Assembly (NCBI RefSeq): GCF_025200925.1
Contig: NZ_CP104174.1
Location: 1,302,001-1,366,000 of the forward strand
DNA: 64,000 bases
Direction: 5' to 3'
Origin: Bradyrhizobium sp. CB1015
GTDB taxonomy: Bacteria; Pseudomonadota; Alphaproteobacteria; Rhizobiales; Xanthobacteraceae
Shown here: positions 35,126 to 44,183 of the stretch, piece after piece
Position numbering within the stretch: the stretch's first letter is position 1
How the letters are laid out: the number at the start of each line of letters is the position of its first letter
Notes under the pieces: generated by a model
The model's input: only the letters and a program-made list of their open reading frames with translations
Told to the model about the DNA's origin: nothing
Databases searched by the model: none
Made by a program: the position numbers and the translations under genes

Positions 35126-35443
35126 CTAGGATTGTGGCAATCGGACGTTGCTCGCTGCACTTGCCATTGAGAGGTAAGCGCCCTTCCAGCAGCGCAAGGT
35201 TGTCAGTCTGCTTGGCGGGCCGAGCGCATGTTCGAATAGCGCGGCTTGAGAGGCTTGGCGGTAAAGCTGTCCGATCACGCCAGAGCCGAATACTGGCTCG
35301 GGGCCAGAACTCGGCATTACGGATCCCACAGCTTCGCGAGCCGATTCGAAGTTTGCGTCCGTCGCCACAATGGTGGCCTTTGCACTCTCAGGTGCGAGTA
35401 GCATCAAAGCTAGATCGATCATGATGAATCGAATTAACTTCAT
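35126..35443 (-). pseudogene. modA fragment (molybdate-binding periplasmic protein)
   Basis: 105-codon frame: signal-like MKLIRFIMIDLALMLLAPES, then KATIVATDANFESAREAVGS (ModA: ..I.VAANF..PA..I...F) and VFGSGVIGQLYRQASQAALF (ModA: SFGSTGQLY.QI..GAPFEVF). After that the frame drifts and ends, so about 150 residues including most of the molybdate site are lost. modB should lie between this and modC but is absent; only 180 bp separate them. Confidence 0.6.
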
Positions 35444-36121
35444 TGGAATCCCGGCTCCGCCGCGACCGCTTCCTTCGCGGCAGCTTTATCCTTACCCAGC
35501 AATCGGCGTGCCGTTTTAAGGAATACCTGGCCGGCTAGTGGCAAGGGAGGCTTTGCATCGGTCTCCACCCTGCGTCCTAAATCGCCGCATTGTAGGACCT
35601 TGGACGTTCGCGTCGCCAACCGCACATGCAGGAGCTATGAGATGGCACCTGAGGGTGAAACCATGCCTCTCGCATTGGAGACGGTGCTTCGGCGAATGTG
35701 CGGCCGTAAAACGCGTCAGTGATACACAAGTCGCTGCCTCCGGCTGGCGCACCTTCCGATCTGCGCGAAGGAGAAGGTTGGCAGCCTCTCTTCGAAAAAG
35801 CGCTGATATGAGATGATATGCGCTGTCCGCGCGCTCAAAGTGCTTGAATCGCCCGTAACGTCAGGATGTAGGCATTGCGAAGCAAAACGCCATATTGGGA
35901 GCCAACATCGGCACACAAGCGCTAAACGGCCGGATCTCTGTTTGATCCCGGTCCTCGCAATGCGTGTTGCGCCTAGCGGGACGATGATTCGGGGCGCCGT
36001 TATCATTGCGGCGCCCGGAACAGTGAGCCAGTGGCTGCCGAAGCGCTCGAATCCGGTAAACAGATCAGCCTCGCGGGGCAAAGAAAAACAGTTGAGAGGT
36101 TTGGTGAATCAAGGGCGACGA
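35444..36121. other. No gene recognised
   Basis: Possible short frames on both strands lack ribosome sites and family likeness. Confidence 0.4.
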
Positions 36122-36442
36122 ATGGGCTGGACCTGCAATGCGCATCGCTATTCGGCCGTCCTCGCTGCGATCGCGATCGCAGCGACGTGGTGCACAGGAT
36201 ATGCTCGCGCGCGAGATCGTCGGGCCGAGGAAGTCTTGGTGTCGTGCAAACCAGACGTGATCCGCTTCTGTGACCGCTTTACAGGCCGTAACGATGCTGA
36301 TGTGGCCATGTTTTGTCTTACGGAAAATTTCAAAAACTTACGCCGCGAATGCCGACGCATGATGCCTACCGCCGCCGCGGACAAAAGCGACCGGTCGAGA
36401 CAATCTCTCAACAGGCGTCCAGTAGGCCTTCATCCAGAGTGA
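36122..36442 (+). CDS. Small secreted Cys-rich-repeat protein
   Basis: 106 residues from ATG 36122 (AAGGGCGACGA upstream). N-terminal signal peptide, RYSAVLAAIAIAATWCTGYA, with cleavage near ARA. The mature part has SCKPDVIRFCDRFTGRNDAD and FCLTENFKNLRRECRRMM, a C-x3-V-x2-FC ... C-x10-C pattern like the bacterial cysteine-rich repeat proteins common in bradyrhizobia. It probably acts in the periplasm with disulfides. Function unknown. The tail is basic and Ser-rich. Confidence 0.65.
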   Translation: MGWTCNAHRYSAVLAAIAIAATWCTGYARARDRRAEEVLVSCKPDVIRFCDRFTGRNDADVAMFCLTENFKNLRRECRRMMPTAAADKSDRSRQSLNRRPVGLHPE

Positions 36443-36582
36443 GGCACGGCAGTTGCGAACTCGAACGATAGTGAGGTGTTCAGCCTGACCGGGCCCGGGG
36501 TTTGACCAGCTTGGTGGCTGCAAGTTGATCGGACTGAAGGATCAGCCTGCCTCGCGCAGCTCAACTATCTGAGGACTGATCC

Positions 36583-36798
36583 GTGGATCGATTGGCAGCA
36601 GTTGCGCTTCAAACAGCGCTGCAGCCATACGGCGACTTCGAGGCTTACGTGACGTTGCTATGGGTTCGCTGTAACGGGTCCGAACGACAACTGCGTAAGC
36701 TGAGGAGGGAATGGCCTGACATATGCAGGAATTCCGTACTGCTCACCAATCTATACCGTTATGGTCGGCGACTAGGTGTTTTTGGGCAGGTAAGCTAA
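36583..36798 (+). CDS. Small hypothetical protein
   Basis: 71 residues from GTG 36583, LQPYGDFEAYVTLLWVRCNG and RKLRREWPDICRNSVLLTNL: a plausible small helical protein. No family recognised and no clear promoter. Confidence 0.35.
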   Translation: MDRLAAVALQTALQPYGDFEAYVTLLWVRCNGSERQLRKLRREWPDICRNSVLLTNLYRYGRRLGVFGQVS

Positions 36799-36932
36799 GC
36801 GGTAGTGACGGGCAGACGATTCGCCGGAATATTAGCGTTGGAGTTGGTTTCCCTTAGATTCTCAGCTTGGAACTACCTTGGGCTGGACTGCCGGGCTCAA
36901 GGTAATAGAGTGCGCTAGGAAAACATCTTTTG

Positions 36933-37232
36933 TTAGCCGCTGATCGACTTCTCGAGGCAACCGCTTGATGCCATTGCGGCGTTTTCGATGGGCGCTCCAG
37001 GGGAGTCGCTTCGCCCGAACGTGGTACTCTTGAAAGAATACACTTCAGAGCTCAGGGCTAAAGGGAAGGCCGTCGATACGAGTCGTTGAAAGGCAGAAAG
37101 CTGTTCATGCAGACGCTTCTCCACGGCCTCCCGCTCCGCGCCAAGCAGACCAGTGCCAAGTAATCGACGGCAGCGCCAGATTTCGTTTCGCAACCATCTG
37201 ATCTCACTTAATGTATCATCAATCGAAGTCAT
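36933..37232 (-). CDS. Small hypothetical coiled-coil protein
   Basis: About 99 residues from ATG 37232 (AGGGACGAA upstream): MTSIDDTLSEIRWLRNEIWR, LLGAEREAVEKRLHEQLSAF. The first 60 residues are strongly helical and amphipathic. No family recognised. Confidence 0.4.
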   Translation of the reverse strand: MTSIDDTLSEIRWLRNEIWRCRRLLGTGLLGAEREAVEKRLHEQLSAFQRLVSTAFPLALSSEVYSFKSTTFGRSDSPGAPIENAAMASSGCLEKSISG

Positions 37233-37259
37233 CACTGATATTCGTCCCTGGAGTATCAA

Positions 37260-38217
37260 GCATGGCGATCGTCTGAGCGGCCGTTGCTTGGCTCCGCATT
37301 TCTGCCGAATAGTTGAGCTGAGGACTTACGACTTTCCGCCCGTTGTCCCCGAGCAAGATGTGTGCAACTCTTACCAATCAATATCACCCGACACCGCGCG
37401 TGTGACGACTAATCGCGGCGGATTTTCGCGGTTTCACGGCGCCCCGATCGTGTGTCCTGCATAATTTCAGCGCTTCCACAAGCTTGGTTGGCCGACGAGC
37501 AGTTAAGTAGATCCGGCGTGCTATAGGCATTCACAATCGCTTACCCGATAACTAATCCATGGGCGAGGTGGAGCTTATCCACAACATGGGAAAGCCATGA
37601 GAACGAATTGTGAGGAACGCAAACCAGCCTGAGTGCGATCCACGGCACGCGCCAGCCAATCAAGAAGCGAACGCGGTTGCGATCTTGGTAATACAAGGTA
37701 AAATGTCGATGGACGCAGTGTCGAGCCAATTGAGCATTCCACAGACGGTCATTGCCATCGACATCGGCTGTGCACGCCTCAGAAGAGCGATTGAATAGCT
37801 TGAATCCCACGCTGCGCCAGGTTTTAGCGTTGTTGATGCGCCACAGATAAAGGTTGGCAGGCGTTGACGTCCCATCGCAAGTGGAGATCACGGCGACGAC
37901 CTGTTGATTTCCAGTTTTCTTGCCTGCGGGCGATGGCCAGGAAGGCCATTTCGATGGTCGGCACGGGGCGCCTGGCCGGCATCGTCAAGTACAACTTGAC
38001 GGTTGGAGCCGCGAGCTAGCGTGGATGATGGAATGATGCGGGCAATAGGATGTGTCTGACCCAGCCTAGCCACCCCTTAGCTGGTGCAGGGAAAACGCGC
38101 TGGGTGAACAGCCAGCTCGCGAGCAAAGTACTCCAGCAGACGGTTCATCTATCCAGAGGCGGCGACAGGCAGCACTGATAGCGGCACGAGCGCTGCGGCG
38201 ACAGCTTGGGAGGTCTC
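37260..38217. other. No gene recognised
   Basis: Contains only short frames, for example on the minus strand at 37541-37891, without family likeness or ribosome site. No tts box was found ahead of the nopM-like pseudogene. Confidence 0.4.
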
Positions 38218-39775
38218 ATGTCCGTTCAGACCAGCCTCGCGAGGGCGCTAGGCGAAAGCGATCGCGCCAGCGACATCGTTGAATTCTCAACGGTGGTGGT
38301 CACGCGCGACAAGCAACTGCGCAACGTGGACCATTCGATGTTCCAGCAAAAGGCGGAGGCTGAGTTTCGATCTAAAGTTCTGCCGAGTTTCGAGGAAATC
38401 CGCGCCGGAGGGTCGTGGTGTTAGGCTGTCTGCGGCCATTCTGACCGGGATGCGCCGCCTGAATGTCGACAACAATAAGCTGGCAAGCCTCCCCGACGCC
38501 TTCAAAAACGGTTCAGGAGTTGGACGCGCGCGGTAACCGCCTGACCCACCTGCCCCGGCTTCCGGCCGGGCTCCAGCGTCTGAACGTCGAGTACAATCAG
38601 TTGGCGGACCTGACCGAGCCTCTCCCGGCCGAGTTCGAATGGCTCAGCGCCAGCCACAACCGGCTGACCAGCCTGCCTGAGGCCGTCTCGCACCAGCTGC
38701 TATGGTTCGGTGCCAGCAACAATCTGCTGACCAGCGTGCGCGAGACCCTGCTGACGCACCTAGGCCGTGAGTCGAGCGTTAATCTGGAGAATAATCCGCT
38801 CGCCGATTGGGTGCAGGCCGGCCAGGCAACAGCGATGCCGGACACTATGCCGGCCCTCAGGTTTTCTTCTCGATCACCGCTGGAGCGGTGGAAGTTCAGC
38901 CGCGGCCGCTACAAGAGGTCGCCGCGGACTGGCTCGAGGGCGAGCCCACGGCAATGGCCACTTGGCAGCACTTCGCCCATGAGGCGGGGGCCGCGGACTA
39001 TGCACCGCTTCCTCGATGGGCTCCGGGGCACCGTGAACTAACATCATGAGGCGTTCCGCCAGGCGGTCGCCGAAGATCTGCGGCAGGCAGCCTTCAGGCC
39101 GCATTTGCGCGAGCAGTATTTCGAGATGGCTTCGGGAGCGAACGCGAGCTGCGAAGATCGCATTACTTTGGTCTGGAACGGCATGCGGACTGCACGCCTG
39201 AACGCTGATATCGAGGACGGCGTCTATGACGGGCGACTGGGCGAACTGCTCCAGAACGGCCGCGTCATGTTTCGCTCGGAAGCGCTTGAGGGGATCGCGC
39301 GCGAGAGGGCAATTCACTTCGTCGTGCCGATCCCGACGCAGATGTCGATGAGATCGAGGTCTACCTTACCTACCAGACCCGGCTGCGCGACGCGCTGGAG
39401 CTGCGGCACACCGCTCCCGACATGCGCTTCATGAACGTCTCTCACGTGACCGAGGGCGATGTGGCCAGGGCCGAGGCATCGGTGCGGGAGCAGGAAGCGG
39501 CGGAATTTCCGGACTATTTGGCAGCGTGCTGGCAACCAGGAACGCGTGGTGAGGCGCATCGCACCCCAAGACTATGCTGAAATGCAGGAGCGGCTCGTCG
39601 AGGCGATGAGCGTACAGTTTGAAACCCGCTTGAGCGACTGGCCGAGCATGGTCTAACAGGCGACGCCGATGCCGAGCGGGTCCTCGGCGCCCACACACGA
39701 GACGAGATCGCCCGCGAGATCAAAGGCGCGGTCATGCATCAGGTGCTCGGAGAATTCGACCTGAAGCTATGAGCG
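38218..39775 (+). pseudogene. nopM-like effector (LRR plus NEL E3 ubiquitin ligase), multiply frameshifted
   Basis: An N-terminal segment (MSVQTSLARALGESDRASDI) ends at a stop at 38424. Leucine-rich repeats follow: MRRLNVDNNKLASLPDAF, LDARGNRLTHLPRLPAGLQR, LNVEYNQLADLTEPLP, WLSASHNRLTSLPEAV. Then in shifted frames comes the IpaH-type NEL domain: LREQYFEMASGANASCEDRI with the catalytic Cys in CEDR, VWNGMRTARLNADIEDGVYD, ARAEASVREQEAAEFPDYLA, PQDYAEMQERLVEAM and a C-terminal MHQVLGEFDLKL. At least four frame changes prevent a full-length product. NopM effectors ubiquitinate host proteins in the plant cell. A NEL fragment with the active Cys could only be made if translation restarted internally. 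Confidence 0.8.
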
Positions 39776-40041
39776 GCTCCCGAAGGAAGACCTCTTCGAT
39801 CCGCCTAGCCGCTCACCAGCCAAGGCTGCTATCGTTTCTTGGACGGGCCGCCTGCATCAGCCATTGGCGAATGATCTGCCGTCAATTGCCCTCGCGCTGC
39901 CCGTGCGCACGATCGTAAGGTGGAGATCCAAGCGAACAGTCGTATACCGCAATTCATGCGTTCGCGTTGCGAACGCCATTGAAGTCAGCGGTCAACGACC
40001 ACTCATAGGCCGGACGAATAGATGCGGATCAGAGCGAACTT
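39776..40041. other. Intergenic, no gene seen
   Basis: Spacer between the nopM pseudogene and the leftward ATPase genes. No terminator recognised. Confidence 0.4.
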
Positions 40042-40761
40042 TCAAGTGGCCCTTGTGCAACGTAGGCTATCGATATCCGTTCCCCGCCGACGATCGGACC
40101 TTCGCTGCGTCACACTCGAATCCAGATCGCGAAACAGGCTGTAATTCCGTCGGATCCATTGATGCAGCTCGGTGGACCAGTCCTTCTCGTTGCGCAGATA
40201 TCCAGTGAAGGAAAAGCTAAGCCGGTCTATATATCGTTTGAGGAACAGCGGAAGTGCGGGAATCCGAATCACCCGCTCGTGATCCATCGCTTCCGGTAAT
40301 TCGCCGCGCAGCACGAATTCATTGTGGACGGTGACCAGCGACGCCGGCGGAATTCGCCGCCGCAGCATTTCATAAGCGCGAAAGGAGATGCGGTCTGCGC
40401 CCGCGACGAAGAGGATGATAGGGGCGACATAGCAGCGCGCCGTCTCCTTCATGAAGCCTATCTCCTCGCACATCTTGAAGAATTCGTCGAAGGCGTGAAA
40501 GCCGAGGTCAATTACCTTGGGTACCCGATCGTGGATGATCAGAGGGTCCATCAGCTGCATCTTGCCGTAAGTGTCGATCACATCCGCGGTCTCCGTGATG
40601 TTGGGGAGGTAGTCGAGCAATGACGGCTCTTTCAAGTTCACATCGAACGATAGCGTTGCGCCGTTTTTCAGCAGCAAGAACTCGCTCATAGCCCGAGCGA
40701 TGAGGGTTTTACCGACCTGCGGGCTAGGAGAGCAGATGATGTAGATGGGGGTCGCTAACAT
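40042..40761 (-). CDS. P-loop ATPase-like protein, divergent paralogue of the next gene
   Basis: 239 residues. N-terminal IYIICSPSPQVGKTLIARAM has a variant P-loop (SPSPQVGKT) followed by FDVNLKEPSLLDYLPN. This parallels KGGVGKT...FDTESPRGTLKRFYPE in the protein encoded just upstream, and both end with a hydrophobic/aromatic segment (FTGYLRNEKDWSTE here, LRGYVRHWLANVWSEF there). They are probably distant paralogues of the ParA/MinD-like superfamily. The two genes are 59 bp apart on the same strand and presumably cotranscribed. Function unknown; no ribosome site stands out. Confidence 0.6.
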   Translation of the reverse strand: MLATPIYIICSPSPQVGKTLIARAMSEFLLLKNGATLSFDVNLKEPSLLDYLPNITETADVIDTYGKMQLMDPLIIHDRVPKVIDLGFHAFDEFFKMCEEIGFMKETARCYVAPIILFVAGADRISFRAYEMLRRRIPPASLVTVHNEFVLRGELPEAMDHERVIRIPALPLFLKRYIDRLSFSFTGYLRNEKDWSTELHQWIRRNYSLFRDLDSSVTQRRSDRRRGTDIDSLRCTRAT

Positions 40762-40820
40762 AGCCAGCAGATCAATTTCGTTCCGTACGTAGGCCCGACC
40801 GGAGCTCGCCGGATATGCCG

Positions 40821-41570
40821 CTACTTTTCGCCGGCCCGGGTGGCGGACTTGGCCCCCGCCAATTCCGTCAAGTTGATGCGATCGAATTCGCTCCAGACAT
40901 TTGCCAGCCAGTGCCGGACATAGCCGCGCAGGACGAAGGAGTTGTTCGCAGGTTCATCGTTCCGTCCCTTGTTTGCCACGAAGTCTATGAATGGGATGGA
41001 TGCGACTTCCACCTGCTCATAGGCCATCTCGTTGAGCTTCGGTATGGTCAGCTCAGTCGCATGTTTGATGCGGTGAAAATAGGAATTATAAGTCGCTTGA
41101 TCCCACTGGAAGAATTGAGTGTCGTTGATGAAGTTCTTGACGAGGTAGTACTTTGCGCCGCTCATGAAAGTCGCGGTTTCCGCGATCTCGTCTAGCGAAG
41201 CGATGGATGATCCCAGGATGTGGAACACGGCGAATGTGATCTGGCCAGACCGTGCCGAGTCCAAAAAGCCGATGTCGCGCAAGGAAGCTAACGCAGAAGA
41301 CAGTAGTCCTGCGCGAGCATCGATGACAGTGACGGATAGCCCTGAGTTCAAGGTATCGAAGATCTTCATCTGGTCCGCCGTCGTGGTCATGTCGACGATC
41401 TCAGTGATCTCGGGATAAAAGCGCTTCAGCGTTCCGCGGGGCGACTCTGTGTCGAATGCGCGTGTTTGCACGTTGTTGACGCTGAAGTAGTCCAGTAGCG
41501 TTCGTGATACGGTCGTCTTGCCGACTCCTCCCTTGTCCGCGCCGACCACAATTACAACTGGCTTCACCAT
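40821..41570 (-). CDS. ParA/MinD-like ATPase
   Basis: 249 residues from ATG 41570 (CAGGAGATGTTTCT upstream); the frame is open to 41693 but without a better start. Deviant Walker A KGGVGKTTVSRTLLDYF follows VVIVVGAD; Walker B-like VTVIDARAGLL is near residue 85. Such ATPases position plasmids, proteins or secretion machines, or insert metal cofactors. There is no ParB partner or centromere-like repeat nearby, so partitioning is not supported. It lies between T3SS effector genes in a leftward pair with the ATPase-like gene at 40042. Confidence 0.7.
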   Translation of the reverse strand: MVKPVVIVVGADKGGVGKTTVSRTLLDYFSVNNVQTRAFDTESPRGTLKRFYPEITEIVDMTTTADQMKIFDTLNSGLSVTVIDARAGLLSSALASLRDIGFLDSARSGQITFAVFHILGSSIASLDEIAETATFMSGAKYYLVKNFINDTQFFQWDQATYNSYFHRIKHATELTIPKLNEMAYEQVEVASIPFIDFVANKGRNDEPANNSFVLRGYVRHWLANVWSEFDRINLTELAGAKSATRAGEK

Positions 41571-42155
41571 AGAAACATCTCCTGAGACACTCGCCATTGC
41601 CGCGCGCAAGGTGCGCAATCGGCGCGTCTCTGCTTTGGGCGCGATCATGGCAGAAAGAAGGGGCAATGAACCTTCGATGCTGGAGCTCTGCAACTGATAA
41701 ACGTTTTCAACATTAAGCGAGTGACGTGGTCCGATGATGCAGGCCTGAGAATGGAAGTAATCACTTGTATTGGTGATCTACGTGAGGTTTGTGGGCAGCT
41801 GGAATGCGCGGGCCAAGAATCAACTGTCCGCCTGTGGTGATCGTTGTGATGCCATAGGTTATCTATGGATGCCGTCGCTGCCGCTATCTACTTTTCATGA
41901 AGCGACGGAAACTAACGTAGCGTCAGATTGCGAGCTCGGGATGCGACGCGGTGCGACTATGGCTTGGCAGACCACAAAGCCCTGCTGGATTAGATGGTCG
42001 TCTCTTCGGCGGAGAGAGAAGCGGCTGGTAAATTCCTGAAAGATGACCCTGAACGACCGAGCTCTCACTCTCACTCTGGTGATGAATGTCGGGATATGCG
42101 AAGGCTGAAGCGCGTTGGTGACGCAATAGCAACCATGCATCGCTCTGCGGCGAGA
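41571..42155. other. No gene recognised
   Basis: Upstream region of the ATPase pair. No sigma54 element or tts box found. Confidence 0.4.
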
Positions 42156-42737
42156 TTATCGGGCCACGGAGAACAAGATCGAATCCGGAGCGGGGCGCCG
42201 GCGGACGGCGCAGCATCGGTGGGGAAGCGATATCGGGCGTCCGAAAGAAGCGCGCGTCTGGTGGCCGGCACGGCGATCTTTGTCTTGGACACAGAGTTCG
42301 CCGAGCGACGTCCTATGGATCGAGAAGGACTTATTGGAATGAACGGTAGCCATGGCGGTGCGTACTCTCGGTGGCCGCTTCCTTGAAGCGGCAGACAGTG
42401 TACGCTCCGGTTTTAAAGCGCCCACTTTGATTACCCTGAAGATCCAACCCGGATTGTCGCCTTGTTTAAACGCGTTTGCGCAAAAAGCGGCCTCGAGAGT
42501 CACGACGGGTGTGCGATGATCCGGGATCACGACGACCTGCAGGCCGTTCCGCAGCGTGAAGTTTGGTGGTCGATCTGATTTGACCGTGCCGGCAGAGACG
42601 CTAGCCTCGTCAGGAAGGTGTAAGTCGGTGCCATTCTCCGTTGTGCGCTCGACCGCCGGGGCGGTGCGCGTCCTCGACTCCGAGGCTTCAGCGGCGGTGC
42701 CTGCCGCCTTGCCGGTGACCGAAAGCCGGTTCTTCAT
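42156..42737 (-). pseudogene. Truncated M16-type (pitrilysin) peptidase
   Basis: From ATG 42737 the frame reads MKNRLSVTGKAAGTAAEASE, a polar stretch, then PPNFTLRNGLQVVVIPDHRT and PVVTLEAAF, the conserved N-terminal strand of M16 zinc peptidases. The HxxEH zinc site that should follow is missing: the frame turns into unrelated Arg-rich sequence after about residue 90. It is thus an N-terminal fragment. The long Ser/Thr/Glu-rich leader is unlike normal M16 signal peptides. Confidence 0.5.
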
Positions 42738-42982
42738 GGCATCGCCTTTCGCTCCATAGTTGTCGTTATGGTAGAAGATCCGACACGGCACGGAGCCGTG
42801 TCTCGTCTTGGCAAACAGTGGAGCGAAAACCGGACCAATCGCCGGCCTCGCGTACGCAACGGCACACAGCGACGTTGCGCACAACGCGTCAGGAGAACTT
42901 CGCCCAATGGAGACTTCAGGTCAATCGAGCGCGATATGACGCCGGCACAACACCCGGCAGGCTCGCCCTCACACATCTCGCT

Positions 42983-43171
42983 CTAGAAGATGAGTAGCTT
43001 GACAATATTTCTCATGGACGCGAGCTGGAAGTCGGCGAGCAGCTCCTCGGAGTACACTGCGCCGAAGTAGTCCAGGACGAAGGTGCCAGAATAGCGTAGA
43101 TTATCGGTCGCGCGGATCAGGTTGTCCAGTGCGAGCCTGACCTCACCAAAGTTGATCTGGCCAATCGCTCT
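42983..43171 (-). pseudogene. Gene fragment, unknown family
   Basis: A start-less frame of about 62 codons with good protein character: INFGEVRLALDNLIRATDNL, RYSGTFVLDYFGAVYSEELL, ADFQLASMRNIVKLLIF, then TAG. It begins at a stop and has no start codon, so it is probably the 3' end of a lost gene. Confidence 0.35.
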
Positions 43172-43191
43172 TCATGTGGTGCGTGTACGCT

Positions 43192-44064
43192 CTACATAAA
43201 GTCATAGTCATCATCATACGGATCGTTCGCGGGCTTTGCCATACTTTCGGTACACGTGGCATTGCTGCTATTGTCTTCAGTCGCGGCAAGATACAAAGGC
43301 GGTTTACCCGCTCGCTGCCATTTGCCTTCTTTGTTCTTCCATTTGTCTTCGTGCTTGGTGGGATCGAGCACCATCATCGAGTCACTTACCTCAAGAAAGC
43401 CCAACGCTGCTGCGCGGGCTTTCGCTTCCGGATTGGAAGAGTGGGAGAGAACAAGCGGTTTGTTACCATCGATCTGGAGCTGATGTTCAAGCAAGATATC
43501 GCCCGCGTTATCGACGAGCGGATGAGTAACCCTGAAAGCTGTCGTTGAGGTGATTTGATCTCGCCCAGGAAATTGTTTGCGCCAATCATCGTTGCCCTTG
43601 AACAGCTCACTCATGCGACCTCCGGGTTCCGTTCTCAGAAGCCCGACGCTCTTATTCGCGAGCTGATAGCTGAAAAATCGCGCTTTCTCCGAAATAGACT
43701 TGGTGCCGAAGCGAAACGCGGTGTCCGCTGTGCGTTGAGCCTTTTGAGACACCCAGCGAGAGTATCTCTGCGGATTAGCAGCAATATCCTCTATGTCTGC
43801 TCCATAAAAGTCCACCAGCTTCCTCTCGAATGAAGATCTTGAGATTTCAACGACCGGCGGCTCTTCAACCAGCGCGTATGGCGGAACTGGCGGCGAACTT
43901 GCATCAGGAGAGGAGATCGATGGCGCCAAATTCAGACTAGAGAATACATCCGAGAACCTTTGGCGATCCGTGTAGGAGGAAGAGTCATCGGTCGCGCTCG
44001 TTCTCATTTCATCGGGCTCGGAAGCACGTTCGCTACTAGATAGATTGATGATGTGCTGAAACAT
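43192..44064 (-). CDS. nopP: NopP-like type III effector, second paralogue
   Basis: 290 residues, paralogue of the gene at 1509-2384: shared blocks include a VxxFYGADIEDIAANPQRYS segment, FFSYQLANKSVGLLRTEPGG, FPGRDQITS, VTHPLVDNAGDILLEHQL, and EGKWQRAGKPPLYLA near the end. The N-terminus is Ser/Pro-rich and the C-terminus acidic (DPYDDDYDFM). The frame is open to 44151, but the tts box at 44118-44145 lies inside that extension; so ATG 44064 (MFQHIINLSSSE) is the likely start, which also gives the same length as the paralogue. It follows the y4yS-like gene on the same strand, but its tts box suggests independent transcription. Confidence 0.7.
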   Translation of the reverse strand: MFQHIINLSSSERASEPDEMRTSATDDSSSYTDRQRFSDVFSSLNLAPSISSPDASSPPVPPYALVEEPPVVEISRSSFERKLVDFYGADIEDIAANPQRYSRWVSQKAQRTADTAFRFGTKSISEKARFFSYQLANKSVGLLRTEPGGRMSELFKGNDDWRKQFPGRDQITSTTAFRVTHPLVDNAGDILLEHQLQIDGNKPLVLSHSSNPEAKARAAALGFLEVSDSMMVLDPTKHEDKWKNKEGKWQRAGKPPLYLAATEDNSSNATCTESMAKPANDPYDDDYDFM

Positions 44065-44117
44065 AACACTTTCTATTTGTATCGACGGGGGCTGCGCTGG
44101 TTGAGGTTCCGCGTTCA

Positions 44118-44145
44118 TAGTAAGCCCAGCTGTCGGCAAGCTGAG
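44118..44145 (-). promoter_or_regulatory. tts box of the second NopP-like gene
   Basis: Minus strand CTCAGCTTGCCGACAGCT followed by GGGCTTACTA. Good match to GTCAGCTTNTCGAAAGCT, ending in CTTACTA where CCNCCTA is expected. It ends 53 bp before ATG 44064. Confidence 0.65.
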
Positions 44146-44183
44146 CATCACTTCGCTATTCCGCCCCGCTCTTTATCGCCACG

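Noticed and set aside
37541..37891. 116-codon minus-strand frame
   Set aside because: No ribosome site, no recognisable domain and no regulatory motif; too weak to call.
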